DNA of 17,168 nt from Actinomycetes bacterium (GCA_023425905.1 JAFABT010000071.1:1-17168); one strand, 5' to 3'; counted from the first letter of the stretch, positions 10,601-15,440 are shown. Numbers and translations: made by a program. Notes: generated by a model not told the origin, from the sequence alone.

Positions 10601-11728
10601 GACGGCGGACTCGCCCTGCCACGTGGAGTTGCCGCGGTTGTTGTACCGGGCCGGGTCGTTGAGCCAGGCGGGCCGCTTGATGTCCTCGAGGCCGATCGGG
10701 ATCATCGGCGTGTACGGGTCCTGCGCGAGCGGGCGGTAGGTGTAGACGCCTTCCTCGTAGGAGATGACGTCCGCGGTGTGGTTCGTGATGATGTCGAAGT
10801 AGACCTTGATGTCGCGGCTGTGCGCGTCAGCGATGAGGGCCGCGAGCTCGTCGTTCCCGCCGAGGTGCGGGTCGATCTCGGTGAAGTCGGTGATCCAGTA
10901 GCCGTGGTACCCGGCGGACTGGTCGGCGCCCGTTCCTTGGACGGCGCGGTTCTTGAACGACGGGGTGAGCCAGATCGCGGTCGAGCCGAGGCCCTCGATG
11001 TAGTCGAGGTTGGCGTGCAGGCCCGCGATGTCGCCCCCGTGGTAGTACGCCTTGTCGGTCGGGTCGAAGCCGTGGACGCCCCGCCCCTCGGCCGCGTCGA
11101 CGTCGCCGGTGTCGTTCGTCGGGTCGCCGTTCGCGAAGCGATCGGTGAGGACGAAGTAGAACTGCTCGTCCGATCCCGCCTGGCGCACGGGGTCGGGGGC
11201 GTCGGCCGACGTCGGGGCTGGCACGTCCGTCGCGGTCGGCAGCACGGCGGCGCGGCCCGTCGCGGGGTCGAAGGAGATGCGGACCTCTGCGGGACCTGCG
11301 AGCGCGAGCCGGATGTTCGCCCCGTCGGGCGCCGTCGTGCCCGCGCGGCCCCACACGGGGGCGGACCAGTCGCTGCCGGCGAGGACCTTGAACTCGTGGT
11401 CCCCCGCGGGCAGGTCGAGGACGACGTCGTGCACGCCGGTGCCGGCGACCTCGGTGAGCTGGGCTGCGTCGCAGTCGGGGAGCCAGTCGTCGGAGCAGCC
11501 GACCTCCTGCTGGAAGCTGCCGACGAGGCGGTAGGCCGCAGGGGTGTCGGCGTCGGCGGCCGCGGCGGGGGCAGCCGGGAGGGTCACGGCGGAGACCGCG
11601 CCGGTGAGGGCGAGGGCGAGGGTCGCGACAGTCGCGGCCGCGCGGCGCACGGGGGTGTGCCAGGCGCGGGGTGAGGTGGCCGAGACGGCGTGCGGCGGAC
11701 GGGGCCGCTCAGAGGCGCGTGCAGACAT
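4658..11728 (-). CDS. pulA: Secreted bifunctional amylopullulanase: GH13 alpha-amylase plus type I pullulanase, with X25 and Ig-like modules
   Basis: This 2356-residue exported enzyme should cut alpha-1,4 and alpha-1,6 bonds of starch, glycogen or pullulan. A long signal peptide ends near AAAADADTP (about residue 58). One X25 module follows (66-163), then an alpha-amylase domain (about 188-710) with DIITNH, nucleophile D415 in GFRID, acid E448 in FGEVYD, and D518 in GNHD. Four more X25 modules span 828-1230. A pullulanase N2-type region and a CBM48-like domain (1384-1475) precede the second GH13 domain. This has FNWGYDP (1596-1602, a variant of the type I pullulanase motif YNWGYDP), DVVYNH, nucleophile D1717, acid E1754 and D1893. 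A C-terminal pullulanase beta domain, six PT repeats and two Ig-like domains complete it. The ATG at 11728 has GAAGGAG 8 bases upstream; the longer GTG reading at 11818 would overlap the promoter and operator. No cell-wall sorting signal is seen. Confidence 0.93.
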   Translation of the reverse strand: MSARASERPRPPHAVSATSPRAWHTPVRRAAATVATLALALTGAVSAVTLPAAPAAAADADTPAAYRLVGSFQQEVGCSDDWLPDCDAAQLTEVAGTGVHDVVLDLPAGDHEFKVLAGSDWSAPVWGRAGTTAPDGANIRLALAGPAEVRISFDPATGRAAVLPTATDVPAPTSADAPDPVRQAGSDEQFYFVLTDRFANGDPTNDTGDVDAAEGRGVHGFDPTDKAYYHGGDIAGLHANLDYIEGLGSTAIWLTPSFKNRAVQGTGADQSAGYHGYWITDFTEIDPHLGGNDELAALIADAHSRDIKVYFDIITNHTADVISYEEGVYTYRPLAQDPYTPMIPIGLEDIKRPAWLNDPARYNNRGNSTWQGESAVYGDFDGLDDLDTRQDVVVDGFIDIYETWADFGIDGFRIDTAKHVDFSFWERWTTAIKEHTAVSNPDFFMFGEVYDADPVKLSPYLRDTDMDAVLDFTFQDAAAVFANGGKADNLSTLFAGDDWYTTATKNAHSLPTFVGNHDMGRIGHFVKDASSPEKRSALAHSLMYLTRGQPVVYYGDEQGFVGAGDGKDKNARQSLFASQVTEFADQDLLNGEAAGSVDRYDTTTVLYDHIADLAALRADHRALSSGAQIEQHADAAAGVYAFSRVDATDAAPREYLVAVNNATEARSATFAALTPDATFAGLHGTTSDVTSGSDGSVTLDVPALSAVVLRAGTPLVADASAIAPTFVAPVATGGLRGQAPITVDLGTERYAETTLWARALGASDWTLLGTDDTTTPRLFLDTTDWAPGTPLELRAVVRDAADALTQTTTVAVVGDDHGLGYDAASDTDNRLTIPGSHGSEIGGCADWTVGCESLALTRQDNGTYAGTFDLAAGSYSYKFAYGTDWGRDYGPGGVQSGSENYAYLHAGGPITFFFDPHTKLGANTADGDVYTVAGDFQEQLGCAEAWSDACLAGLMTRQDDGTYRVVLDSLTPGDYEVKAIKALNWDTSYGGPAGNVGFTITAEDPAAVVVLDPVAGVVTVTTGAAPVEGPEPQRDIDVFVAGSLNSELGCEGDWQAGCAAAQLTTQNGSVFSRTLTLPAGSYEYKATIDASWDENYGANRDQGGANIPLVLDAETAVTFVYDDATHFIDAIYPGGPSRFVVAAGTMQSALGCSASWAPECLGTWLQNHARDGASYAFTTNRLPRGAYSTKIALDRSWGEAYPGSDLNFSVPKDWATIVFRFDMSTKEVSVGADASVAGEGSRAHWLDARTLALPTAAVSGQPASDDRVWTLHSAPEGGLTATKDAVTSPDDADAVTLTALSSGLSADLRARFPHLAGYLALELPADLDPARREALLRGQLLLTQEADGAVEYATGVQLAGVLDDVFSSGLDRALGASWDGGAPTLALWAPTARSVTTQIWLDGDGLAKGPMTEVAAQRQADGTWVTPGAPGWKNMAYRYDVEVFVPSTGAVEHNVVTDPYSVALTLNSTHSVLVDLADEAYQPAAWRETPAPVVERDVDRSIYELHVRDFSIADETVPVDERGTYRAFAGDGDGVARLRALAAAGLTTVHLLPTFDIATIEEERAAQATTPDLSGFAPDGEEQQAAVAAIKDADGFNWGYDPLHYTAPEGSYATVGHQDGGARVAEYRTMVGALHGMGLEVVQDVVYNHTAAAGQDSKSVLDRVVPGYYQRLSATGGVENSTCCSNVATENAFAGKLMVDSVVTWARHYKIDGFRFDLMGHHSRANMEAVRSALDALTLAEDGVDGASIYLYGEGWNFGEVADNARFVQATQGQLNGTGIGTFSDRLRDAVHGGSPVDGGSTFQQGFGTGLGTDPNGRQRGDGGTNEGSAAELADLAHQSDLVRLGLAGNLAAYSFMTSAGAVQRGDEIDYRGAAAGYASEPGEVVTYVDAHDNETLFDLLTLKLPTDTSMADRVRMNTLSLATAALAQTPSFWHAGTDLLRSKSLDRDSYNSGDHFNAIDWTGQANGFGRGLPVAEKNEEKWDLMRPLLADPALRPAPADIAAANAQALDLLRLRYSTPLLRLGSAELISAKVSFPGSGANATPGLVAMHVDDTVGADVDPALAGALVVFNASPAAITAPLPGLAGRTYALSPVHVDGADDVVRTTTWDARAGAVTIPARTVALLVEAAGVKPTPTPTPTPTPTAKAPSTTTLDPASLSTPLGTRATWTVRVESDAAVDGGRVELRSGRVVLGRATVTGGTAKVRLSAKAVQKVGRTSVRAHFLGSPTAKPSTSRPGRLTVTKARATIRAVGSTTLRVGTRGTVVLRVTSSAGTPSGTVAVSSEGKTVGSAVVRKGRAKVVLDRSVTASTGSRTLAVRYSGSSTVAAAATSVRVEVVKARPRIHVSTTSRTVTVR
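4661..5293 (-). repeat. C-terminal Ig-like (Big_3-type) repeats plus a stub of a third
   Basis: Residues 2146-2243 and 2244-2339 of the amylopullulanase are two copies of a beta-rich module, each beginning near 'KA.(S/T)T' or 'KARATIRAVGSTTLRVGT' and ending in 'VEVVKA' or 'LTVTKA'. The last residues (KARPRIHVSTTSRTVTVR) look like the first strand of a third copy before the stop. Such modules usually act as spacers or in surface attachment. Confidence 0.65.
5294..5329 (-). repeat. Short (Pro-Thr)6 linker coding repeat in the amylopullulanase
   Basis: Six PT dipeptides (residues 2134-2145) connect the pullulanase C-terminal domain to the Ig-like domains. On the plus strand they appear as repeated GTCGGCGTGGG-like hexamers. 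The same linker type is used in the xylanase of this window. Confidence 0.9.
8039..9247 (-). repeat. Four tandem X25-type starch-associated modules
   Basis: Residues 828-1230 hold four copies of a roughly 95-residue unit. Each starts with a hydrophobic strand and a GC..xW...C pair (IGGCADWTVGC, LGCAEAWSDAC, LGCEGDWQAGC, LGCSASWAPEC), then PAGSYxYK and a W(D/G)xxYG motif. A fifth copy (VGCSDDWLPDC) is at residues 66-163, before the amylase domain. These are X25 modules as known from pullulanases. The two cysteines per unit suggest a disulfide each. Confidence 0.85.
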
Positions 11729-11782
11729 GTGCGTGACTCCTTCGTCGGCGCGAACCACGTTGTCAGCGCCCTGGTGCGGGAG

Positions 11783-11811
11783 ACGGTAGCCGTTGCTGAA
11801 ACTTGCTGCAA
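11783..11811 (-). promoter_or_regulatory. Promoter of the amylopullulanase gene
   Basis: On the minus strand TTGCAG (11806-11811) and TACCGT (11783-11788, fitting the actinobacterial TAnnnT) are spaced by exactly 17 bases. This would start transcription near 11776 and give a leader of about 48 bases before the ATG. The odd palindrome TTGCTGCAA (11803-11811) overlaps the -35 element. The hexamers are seen; promoter function is inferred. Confidence 0.6.
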
Positions 11812-11819
11812 CAGCCACC

Positions 11820-11831
11820 GCAAGCGCTTAC
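11820..11831. promoter_or_regulatory. LacI-family operator candidate (GCAAGCGCTTAC)
   Basis: The near-perfect palindrome is centred on CG with core AAGCGCTT, as expected for LacI-family sugar repressors (MalR/CcpA-like operators). It lies 8 bases upstream of the -35 element of the amylopullulanase promoter. A partial second site, GGGCGCTT, lies about 20 bases further on (11846-11853). No LacI gene is in the window. Confidence 0.6.
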
Positions 11832-11833
11832 AT

Positions 11834-11955
11834 CATGGGATGACATGGGCGCTTCTTCTCACAGGAAGACGTCCAAACCGGGGCATTCTGGTTACAACAT
11901 GGGATGAATTCGTCTCGCGCTCGCGGGGTCTCCGTCGGCCATCCGTCATGGGATG
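11834..11955. repeat. Three direct copies of CATGGGATG in the divergent intergenic region
   Basis: Identical 9-mers occur at 11834-11842, 11898-11906 and 11947-11955, all in the same orientation. On the minus strand the first two extend to TCATCCCATGnTGTAA, so they share 15 of 16 bases. The copies start 64 and 49 bases apart. They lie upstream of the amylopullulanase promoter and of the deacetylase start, so they are candidate activator sites. The core GGGATGA resembles the enterobacterial MalT box, but no MalT homologue is visible here. Confidence 0.6.
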
Positions 11956-11977
11956 TCTCCCCCCGACTGAGCCTCGA

Positions 11978-11983
11978 TAGCCT
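11978..11983 (+). promoter_or_regulatory. Possible -10 element (TAGCCT) for leaderless transcription of the deacetylase
   Basis: TAGCCT fits TAnnnT and ends 6 bases before the ATG at 11990, so transcription would start at or next to the A of the ATG. There is no purine-rich Shine-Dalgarno sequence before this ATG. Leaderless genes are common in actinobacteria. No good -35 element is seen. Confidence 0.4.
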
Positions 11984-11989
11984 CGCCCC

Positions 11990-12583
11990 ATGGAGCCAGC
12001 CACCACCCCCGCGGTCGCACTCACCTTCGACGACGGACCCACCCCGGCGACGACCGAGCGGCTCGTCGCCCTCCTTTGCGAGGCGGGCGCCGCCGCAACC
12101 GTCTTCGTCCAGGGCAATCGCGTCTCCGAGCGACCAGACCTGCTGCGGGCCTACGCCGACGCCGGGCTCGTCGTCGCGAACCACTCCTGGGACCACCCGG
12201 ACCTCACGACGCTGCCCCTCGATCACGCCCGAGACCAGCTCGCGCGGACGCAGGACGTCGTCACCGAGGTCCTCGGCGTCACGCCGACGATGTTCCGTCC
12301 GCCCTACGGCGCGACGAACCCCGACGTCGTGGCGGTCGCGGCGGAGCTGGGGCTCACACAGGTGTTGTGGGACGTCGAGCCGAAGGACTGGGACGGCACG
12401 AGCGCCACGCTCATCCGCGAGCGGGTGTCAGCAGCCACGGCTGGCGACGTCGTCCTGCTCCACGACTGGCCGCCCGCCACCCTCGAGGCGCTCCCCGGCA
12501 TCCTCGCGGACCTCAGAGCGCGAGGGCTGCGCCCTGGCGTCATCGATATCGCAACGGGACGCGCCACAGACCCAAGGGGATGA
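11990..12583 (+). CDS. CE4-type polysaccharide deacetylase family protein, no signal peptide
   Basis: This 197-residue protein is a bare NodB-homology domain, a metal-dependent amidase/esterase that removes acetyl groups from sugars. All family motifs are visible: TFDDGP (12-17, base D14, metal D15), HSWDH (65-69, metal H65 and H69), RPPYG (103-107), DVEPKDWD (128-135) and LLHDW (156-160, with H158). An in-frame TAG 12 bases upstream rules out a longer N-terminus, so the protein has no signal peptide and is probably cytoplasmic, unlike most CE4 enzymes acting on chitin, xylan or peptidoglycan. Its last 10 codons (from A188) lie exactly inside the left copy of the 71-bp repeat. It is transcribed away from the amylopullulanase. 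The substrate is unknown. Confidence 0.9.
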   Translation: MEPATTPAVALTFDDGPTPATTERLVALLCEAGAAATVFVQGNRVSERPDLLRAYADAGLVVANHSWDHPDLTTLPLDHARDQLARTQDVVTEVLGVTPTMFRPPYGATNPDVVAVAAELGLTQVLWDVEPKDWDGTSATLIRERVSAATAGDVVLLHDWPPATLEALPGILADLRARGLRPGVIDIATGRATDPRG

Positions 12584-12622
12584 CCGAACGCGACGCACAG
12601 CGGTGGCCACTCGAATGAACTC
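12551..12622 (+). repeat. Left copy (A) of an imperfect ~71-bp direct repeat
   Basis: It matches 15110-15180 over nearly its whole length with one indel and about ten mismatches. Shared blocks include CGCGCCACAGACCCAAGGG, CGCGACGCACAGCGGTGG and CTCGAATG. Copy A begins at codon 188 of the deacetylase, covers its stop, and ends about 114 bases before the strong ATG (12736) of the peptidase. Both copies have the same orientation. Confidence 0.88.
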
Positions 12623-12657
12623 GGTTCCGGAGCGCCAGAACTCCCTCGCGCACGGTG

Positions 12658-12695
12658 GGATGTCGCTACGTTGGCTGCACGTAGCCATCCGGATG
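12658..12695 (+). promoter_or_regulatory. Hairpin with a competing palindrome between deacetylase and peptidase genes
   Basis: GCTACG (12665-12670) pairs with CGTAGC (12680-12685) over a 9-base loop, and GGATG (12658-12662) extends the stem by pairing with CATCC (12686-12690), leaving a 2-base bulge. CATCCGGATG (12686-12695) is itself a perfect palindrome, so CATCC can pair on either side. It could be a terminator of the deacetylase transcript or a leader structure of the peptidase operon. Confidence 0.5.
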
Positions 12696-12725
12696 ACGTG
12701 ACACGGGACTGAGACAGCTGGAAGC

Positions 12726-12776
12726 AGGAGGCATCATGCGGCGAGACTCGCGCAAGATCAAGCGAGCGGGGGGGGG
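12726..12776 (+). other. Strong RBS and ATG of the peptidase, placed out of frame by a G9 tract
   Basis: AGGAGG (12726-12731) precedes ATG at 12736-12738. Translation from it gives MRRDSRKIKRAG, then meets nine consecutive G (12768-12776). With nine G, the frame ends at TGA 12895-12897 after 53 codons. With eight G (or eleven), the same start would run into VTVLSLILVLAGLGPVAA and the peptidase, giving a complete signal peptide with a basic n-region. The tract is therefore either a phase-variable repeat or a homopolymer sequencing error. Confidence 0.8.
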
Positions 12777-13723
12777 TGACAGTTCTGTCGCTGATTCTCG
12801 TCCTCGCGGGACTGGGACCGGTGGCAGCTCAAGAGTCCGATCCGCGACCCCCCGGCTGGGTCGACTCGCCTACCGCGCAGTCGCTCGCCAAGGCTGAGCT
12901 CGCGGAAGCATGGGTCGCGGCCGTGGGGAGCGAGCGAGACGGAGCCGGGCAGCAAGGTCTTCTCGCGAGCCCTAGCACCGCGCTCCGACTGGGCGCGGCA
13001 GCGAGGTACAGACTCCTGGCGCGCGCCTACGACTCCACGTACGGCGAGCTCCCCGCAGCCCCCTCGGTCACCGTGCCCAGCCCTGGCGTGGGCATCGCCT
13101 CGTCTGGCCCACCCTCGTACGTCCCGCCTGCTTCAAAGGTGCTCAGTGTCGGCTCGGAGGGCCAGGTCAAGTACAACTATTGTGGGCCTGCGTCGGCATA
13201 CAACATCCTTGAGTACAAGGGCTACACCAAGTCCAAGACCTCCGGCGCAACGCTCACCAAAGAGGCGCTGGCCGACAAGAAGCACATGAATACCGATATT
13301 GAACGGTTGACGTCGGTGTGGGGCAACAACTACAACTACGGCATCAATCGATGGCGATCCGGCAAAGACACCGGGTTCTACGTCAAGTCCATGCTCAGTG
13401 GCTCGACGGGCAAGAGCAAGTTCTCCAGCGCGTTCCTCTACAATCTCAACACCAAAGAGCCCTTCGCGGTGTCGACCGGCGAAGTCAAAGGCAAGGCTGG
13501 TTATAACGGCCACAAGGCGCCAGCTGATCCTGCCGGACGAGGCCACTGGATCACCGCCCTCGGCTACAGCGGGTACTCGGCGTCCGGGTCAAGCGCGATG
13601 AAGGGTAAGTTCGCAGATCCCATGTGGACCGAGCAGACCGGAGTGGGCAGGACATTCACGTCTGCTGGTTCGCTCAACACGTTCTATTCGAACTACGTCG
13701 ACGGCCGCGGGATCGTCTGGTGA
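12776..13723 (+). CDS. Secreted C39-like cysteine peptidase
   Basis: As read in frame from the GTG at 12776, the protein has 315 residues. It starts with a hydrophobic export segment (MTVLSLILVLAGLGPVAA, then QES). A variable region of about 100 residues follows, and then a papain-like C39-type domain. The likely catalytic residues are Q130, C136 in NYCGPASAYNIL, H257 in GHWITALGYSGY and D281 in FADPMW. C39-like peptidases usually cleave peptides or act on bacteriocin-like leaders, but many secreted actinobacterial members have no known substrate. The GTG start has no basic n-region and no proper RBS; the ATG at 12736 has both but is out of frame through the G9 tract. Codons such as AAA, AAT and ATT are more frequent than in the flanking genes, suggesting transfer. 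The stop overlaps the next start. Confidence 0.8.
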   Translation: MTVLSLILVLAGLGPVAAQESDPRPPGWVDSPTAQSLAKAELAEAWVAAVGSERDGAGQQGLLASPSTALRLGAAARYRLLARAYDSTYGELPAAPSVTVPSPGVGIASSGPPSYVPPASKVLSVGSEGQVKYNYCGPASAYNILEYKGYTKSKTSGATLTKEALADKKHMNTDIERLTSVWGNNYNYGINRWRSGKDTGFYVKSMLSGSTGKSKFSSAFLYNLNTKEPFAVSTGEVKGKAGYNGHKAPADPAGRGHWITALGYSGYSASGSSAMKGKFADPMWTEQTGVGRTFTSAGSLNTFYSNYVDGRGIVW

Positions 13724-15069
13724 AGCGCAACCTCGTGACTGCGAGTGTCGCGGGAGCAGCCACCCTCGTCACACTCGCAGGATGCACCCTTGGCGAGCCC
13801 TCCACCGGTCATGACTCATCGCGACCAGCATCGGTCGTGGCTCCGGCACCGACATCCAGCACGACCGTCGAGAGCACGGTTCTGGACGACGTCTTGGCTC
13901 GCGCGGACGACGTGCTCGAGTTGCCAGTCACCACAACACGCATGCTGGACTTGCCCTTCATCGGTGATCCGATCGTGCTCAGCGGCCCCGTCGCAGCGGT
14001 CGGGACGAACGGCGACGTGCTCGTCTACGAGCGAGGCGACTACACGCGTCTCGCCCGCGTGTCTCTCGACGGTGAGTCCGTCCCGGTCGCAAACATCCAG
14101 GACATAGGTCTTGACGGCAGACCACATAGCGGAGCGAGCGCACCTGCGAGCTCCGAGGACGTCCTCGCATGGTTGGCCCATCACGACGAGCGCGACGACC
14201 TCAACATCTCGGACTTCACCGTCTACACCGCGGGGGCCGACGGGCGCCACCCCCGCCCCGTCGCGACGAGCTCCCCCGACATCCCCGACCAAGGCACCGG
14301 GCGCAACGTCGCGGTGCCGTACTGGCGCGAGCGCCTCATGATCATGGACGGCCGCGTCTACTGGACCGAGAGCGTGCGTCGCACAGGAGACATCGACGTT
14401 CTGCCCGACTTCGAACACTCCGATGAGATCGGCGTCGCTGTCATGTCCGCACCGGTCGACGGAAGCGCCCCCGCGGTCGAGACCGTCGCGGGCTGGCACC
14501 ACGCCGAGGACCTGTGCGCACCACCCGGCAGCGGGCTACTTGTCTACCTCGATTCCGCACTCTCACAGGTGCCGCGGAAGGGAACTGCGACGATCCACCG
14601 CGCCATGATCGACGCCCAGGGCGGCACCTCCGATGCCGTCGCCGTCTGGTCGGCGCCTGAACCGAGTGACCGGTACGTGGCAACCGGCGCCTCGGCGTGC
14701 GGGAGCACCGTGGCCGTCACGTGGAGCGCGACCGAGCAGCGGGATGACGGCACCGGCGCGTCGGCAGTCGAAATCGCTCACGACGGTCGCACCACCGTGA
14801 TCGAGGTGCCCGAGGCCGGGTACGTGGTGCGGCCGGTCGTGACGGACCGCGCAGTGTTCTTCTCGGGAGTCAACGGTTCGATCGATGGCGGGGTCTACGT
14901 CTTCGACCTCGGCACGAACGAGCTGTACCGCACCTCACTCACGCCCGGCTTCTATGACGCCGTCTCCATGAGCCGAACCCGTCTGGCCTGGCGGGACTAC
15001 ACCACCACCATCCCGGGTGCGGATGGCGAGTACATCGAGGCCCACCTCGCCGCACCGCTCCTCCCATGA
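13720..15069 (+). CDS. Lipoprotein with beta-propeller-like repeats, partner of the C39-like peptidase
   Basis: This 449-residue protein begins with VKRNLVTASV and a hydrophobic stretch ending in the lipobox LAGC (19-22), so Cys22 should be lipidated and the protein held on the outer face of the membrane. A Ser/Thr-rich stretch follows. The rest has repeated beta-rich segments such as GDVLVYERGDYTRLARVSLDG, DGRVYWTESV, GGVYVFDLGTNELYRTSL and RLAWRDYT, resembling TolB/YVTN-type propeller blades; no enzyme motif is seen. The GTG start at 13720 overlaps the peptidase stop (GTGA), implying coupled translation and a shared job. Longer in-frame starts back to 13624 would lie inside the peptidase gene and lose the signal peptide. 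I do not recognise a named family; the function is unknown. Confidence 0.82.
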   Translation: MKRNLVTASVAGAATLVTLAGCTLGEPSTGHDSSRPASVVAPAPTSSTTVESTVLDDVLARADDVLELPVTTTRMLDLPFIGDPIVLSGPVAAVGTNGDVLVYERGDYTRLARVSLDGESVPVANIQDIGLDGRPHSGASAPASSEDVLAWLAHHDERDDLNISDFTVYTAGADGRHPRPVATSSPDIPDQGTGRNVAVPYWRERLMIMDGRVYWTESVRRTGDIDVLPDFEHSDEIGVAVMSAPVDGSAPAVETVAGWHHAEDLCAPPGSGLLVYLDSALSQVPRKGTATIHRAMIDAQGGTSDAVAVWSAPEPSDRYVATGASACGSTVAVTWSATEQRDDGTGASAVEIAHDGRTTVIEVPEAGYVVRPVVTDRAVFFSGVNGSIDGGVYVFDLGTNELYRTSLTPGFYDAVSMSRTRLAWRDYTTTIPGADGEYIEAHLAAPLLP

Positions 15070-15109
15070 CGGGCGACGAGCACCGGTCACACTTCTGAAA
15101 GCGGTGTGG

Positions 15110-15180
15110 GCGACGGGGCGCGCCACAGACCCAAGGGCTGACCGCTCGCGACGCACAGCGGTGGTCGCTCGAATGCAGTC
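15110..15180 (+). repeat. Right copy (B) of the imperfect ~71-bp direct repeat
   Basis: This copy lies 40 bases after the lipoprotein stop. It still encodes ATGRATDPR in one frame, the same residues that end the deacetylase in copy A, though here outside any gene. ACCGCT and AGCGGT within it can form a 6-bp stem over a 10-base loop. Its right edge is about 7 bases from the point where IS256-like sequence begins. Confidence 0.88.
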
Positions 15181-15186
15181 CCTCCC

Positions 15187-15440
15187 ACGCCCGCCCTCAC
15201 GGACCTTCATCATCAGCGCGTCGGCGGCGACCAACGAGAAGGCACCCGAGTCGCTCAGCGGCCGGTTCCGGAACGCGACCTGCCTGTCGAGGTCGCTAGC
15301 CATGCGAGGCCTGGGACTTCCCCGGGGACTGGACGAGCTTGTCCATCCGGACGGCCGGCACCCGCGCCGCCCCGCTACGACGGCACCGCCCCTCGATGGG
15401 TTCTCCGGCGCGCCTACGCCTCGGGCCAAATCGGGCTGGC
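15187..15440 (-). pseudogene. Decayed fragment of an IS256-family (mutator) transposase
   Basis: Minus-strand translation in shifting frames gives pieces that line up with a central part of IS256-type transposases: PRRRRAG, GAVVA, VRMDKLVQS, KSQAS, then MASDLDRQV, FRNRPL and VAADALMMKVREGGR. In intact members these form one reading frame (for example RRMDKLV..., SKSQVSRMASDLD, DALT.KVREGGR). Here at least one frameshift lies between KSQAS and MASDL, in-frame stops occur upstream, and both ends of the gene are missing. Homology stops at GGR, next to repeat B. It is a non-functional remnant. Confidence 0.72.

Noticed and set aside
6215..11674. An uninterrupted 1819-codon plus-strand reading frame opposite the amylopullulanase
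   Set aside because: It is an antisense shadow caused by strong third-position GC bias. Its translation is low-complexity and Arg/Val/Asp-rich, with no domain, while the minus strand encodes two complete GH13 enzymes.
11729..11818. Longer N-terminus for the amylopullulanase from a GTG
   Set aside because: It would overlap the promoter and lie next to the operator, and it has no RBS; the ATG at 11728 has GAAGGAG at good spacing.
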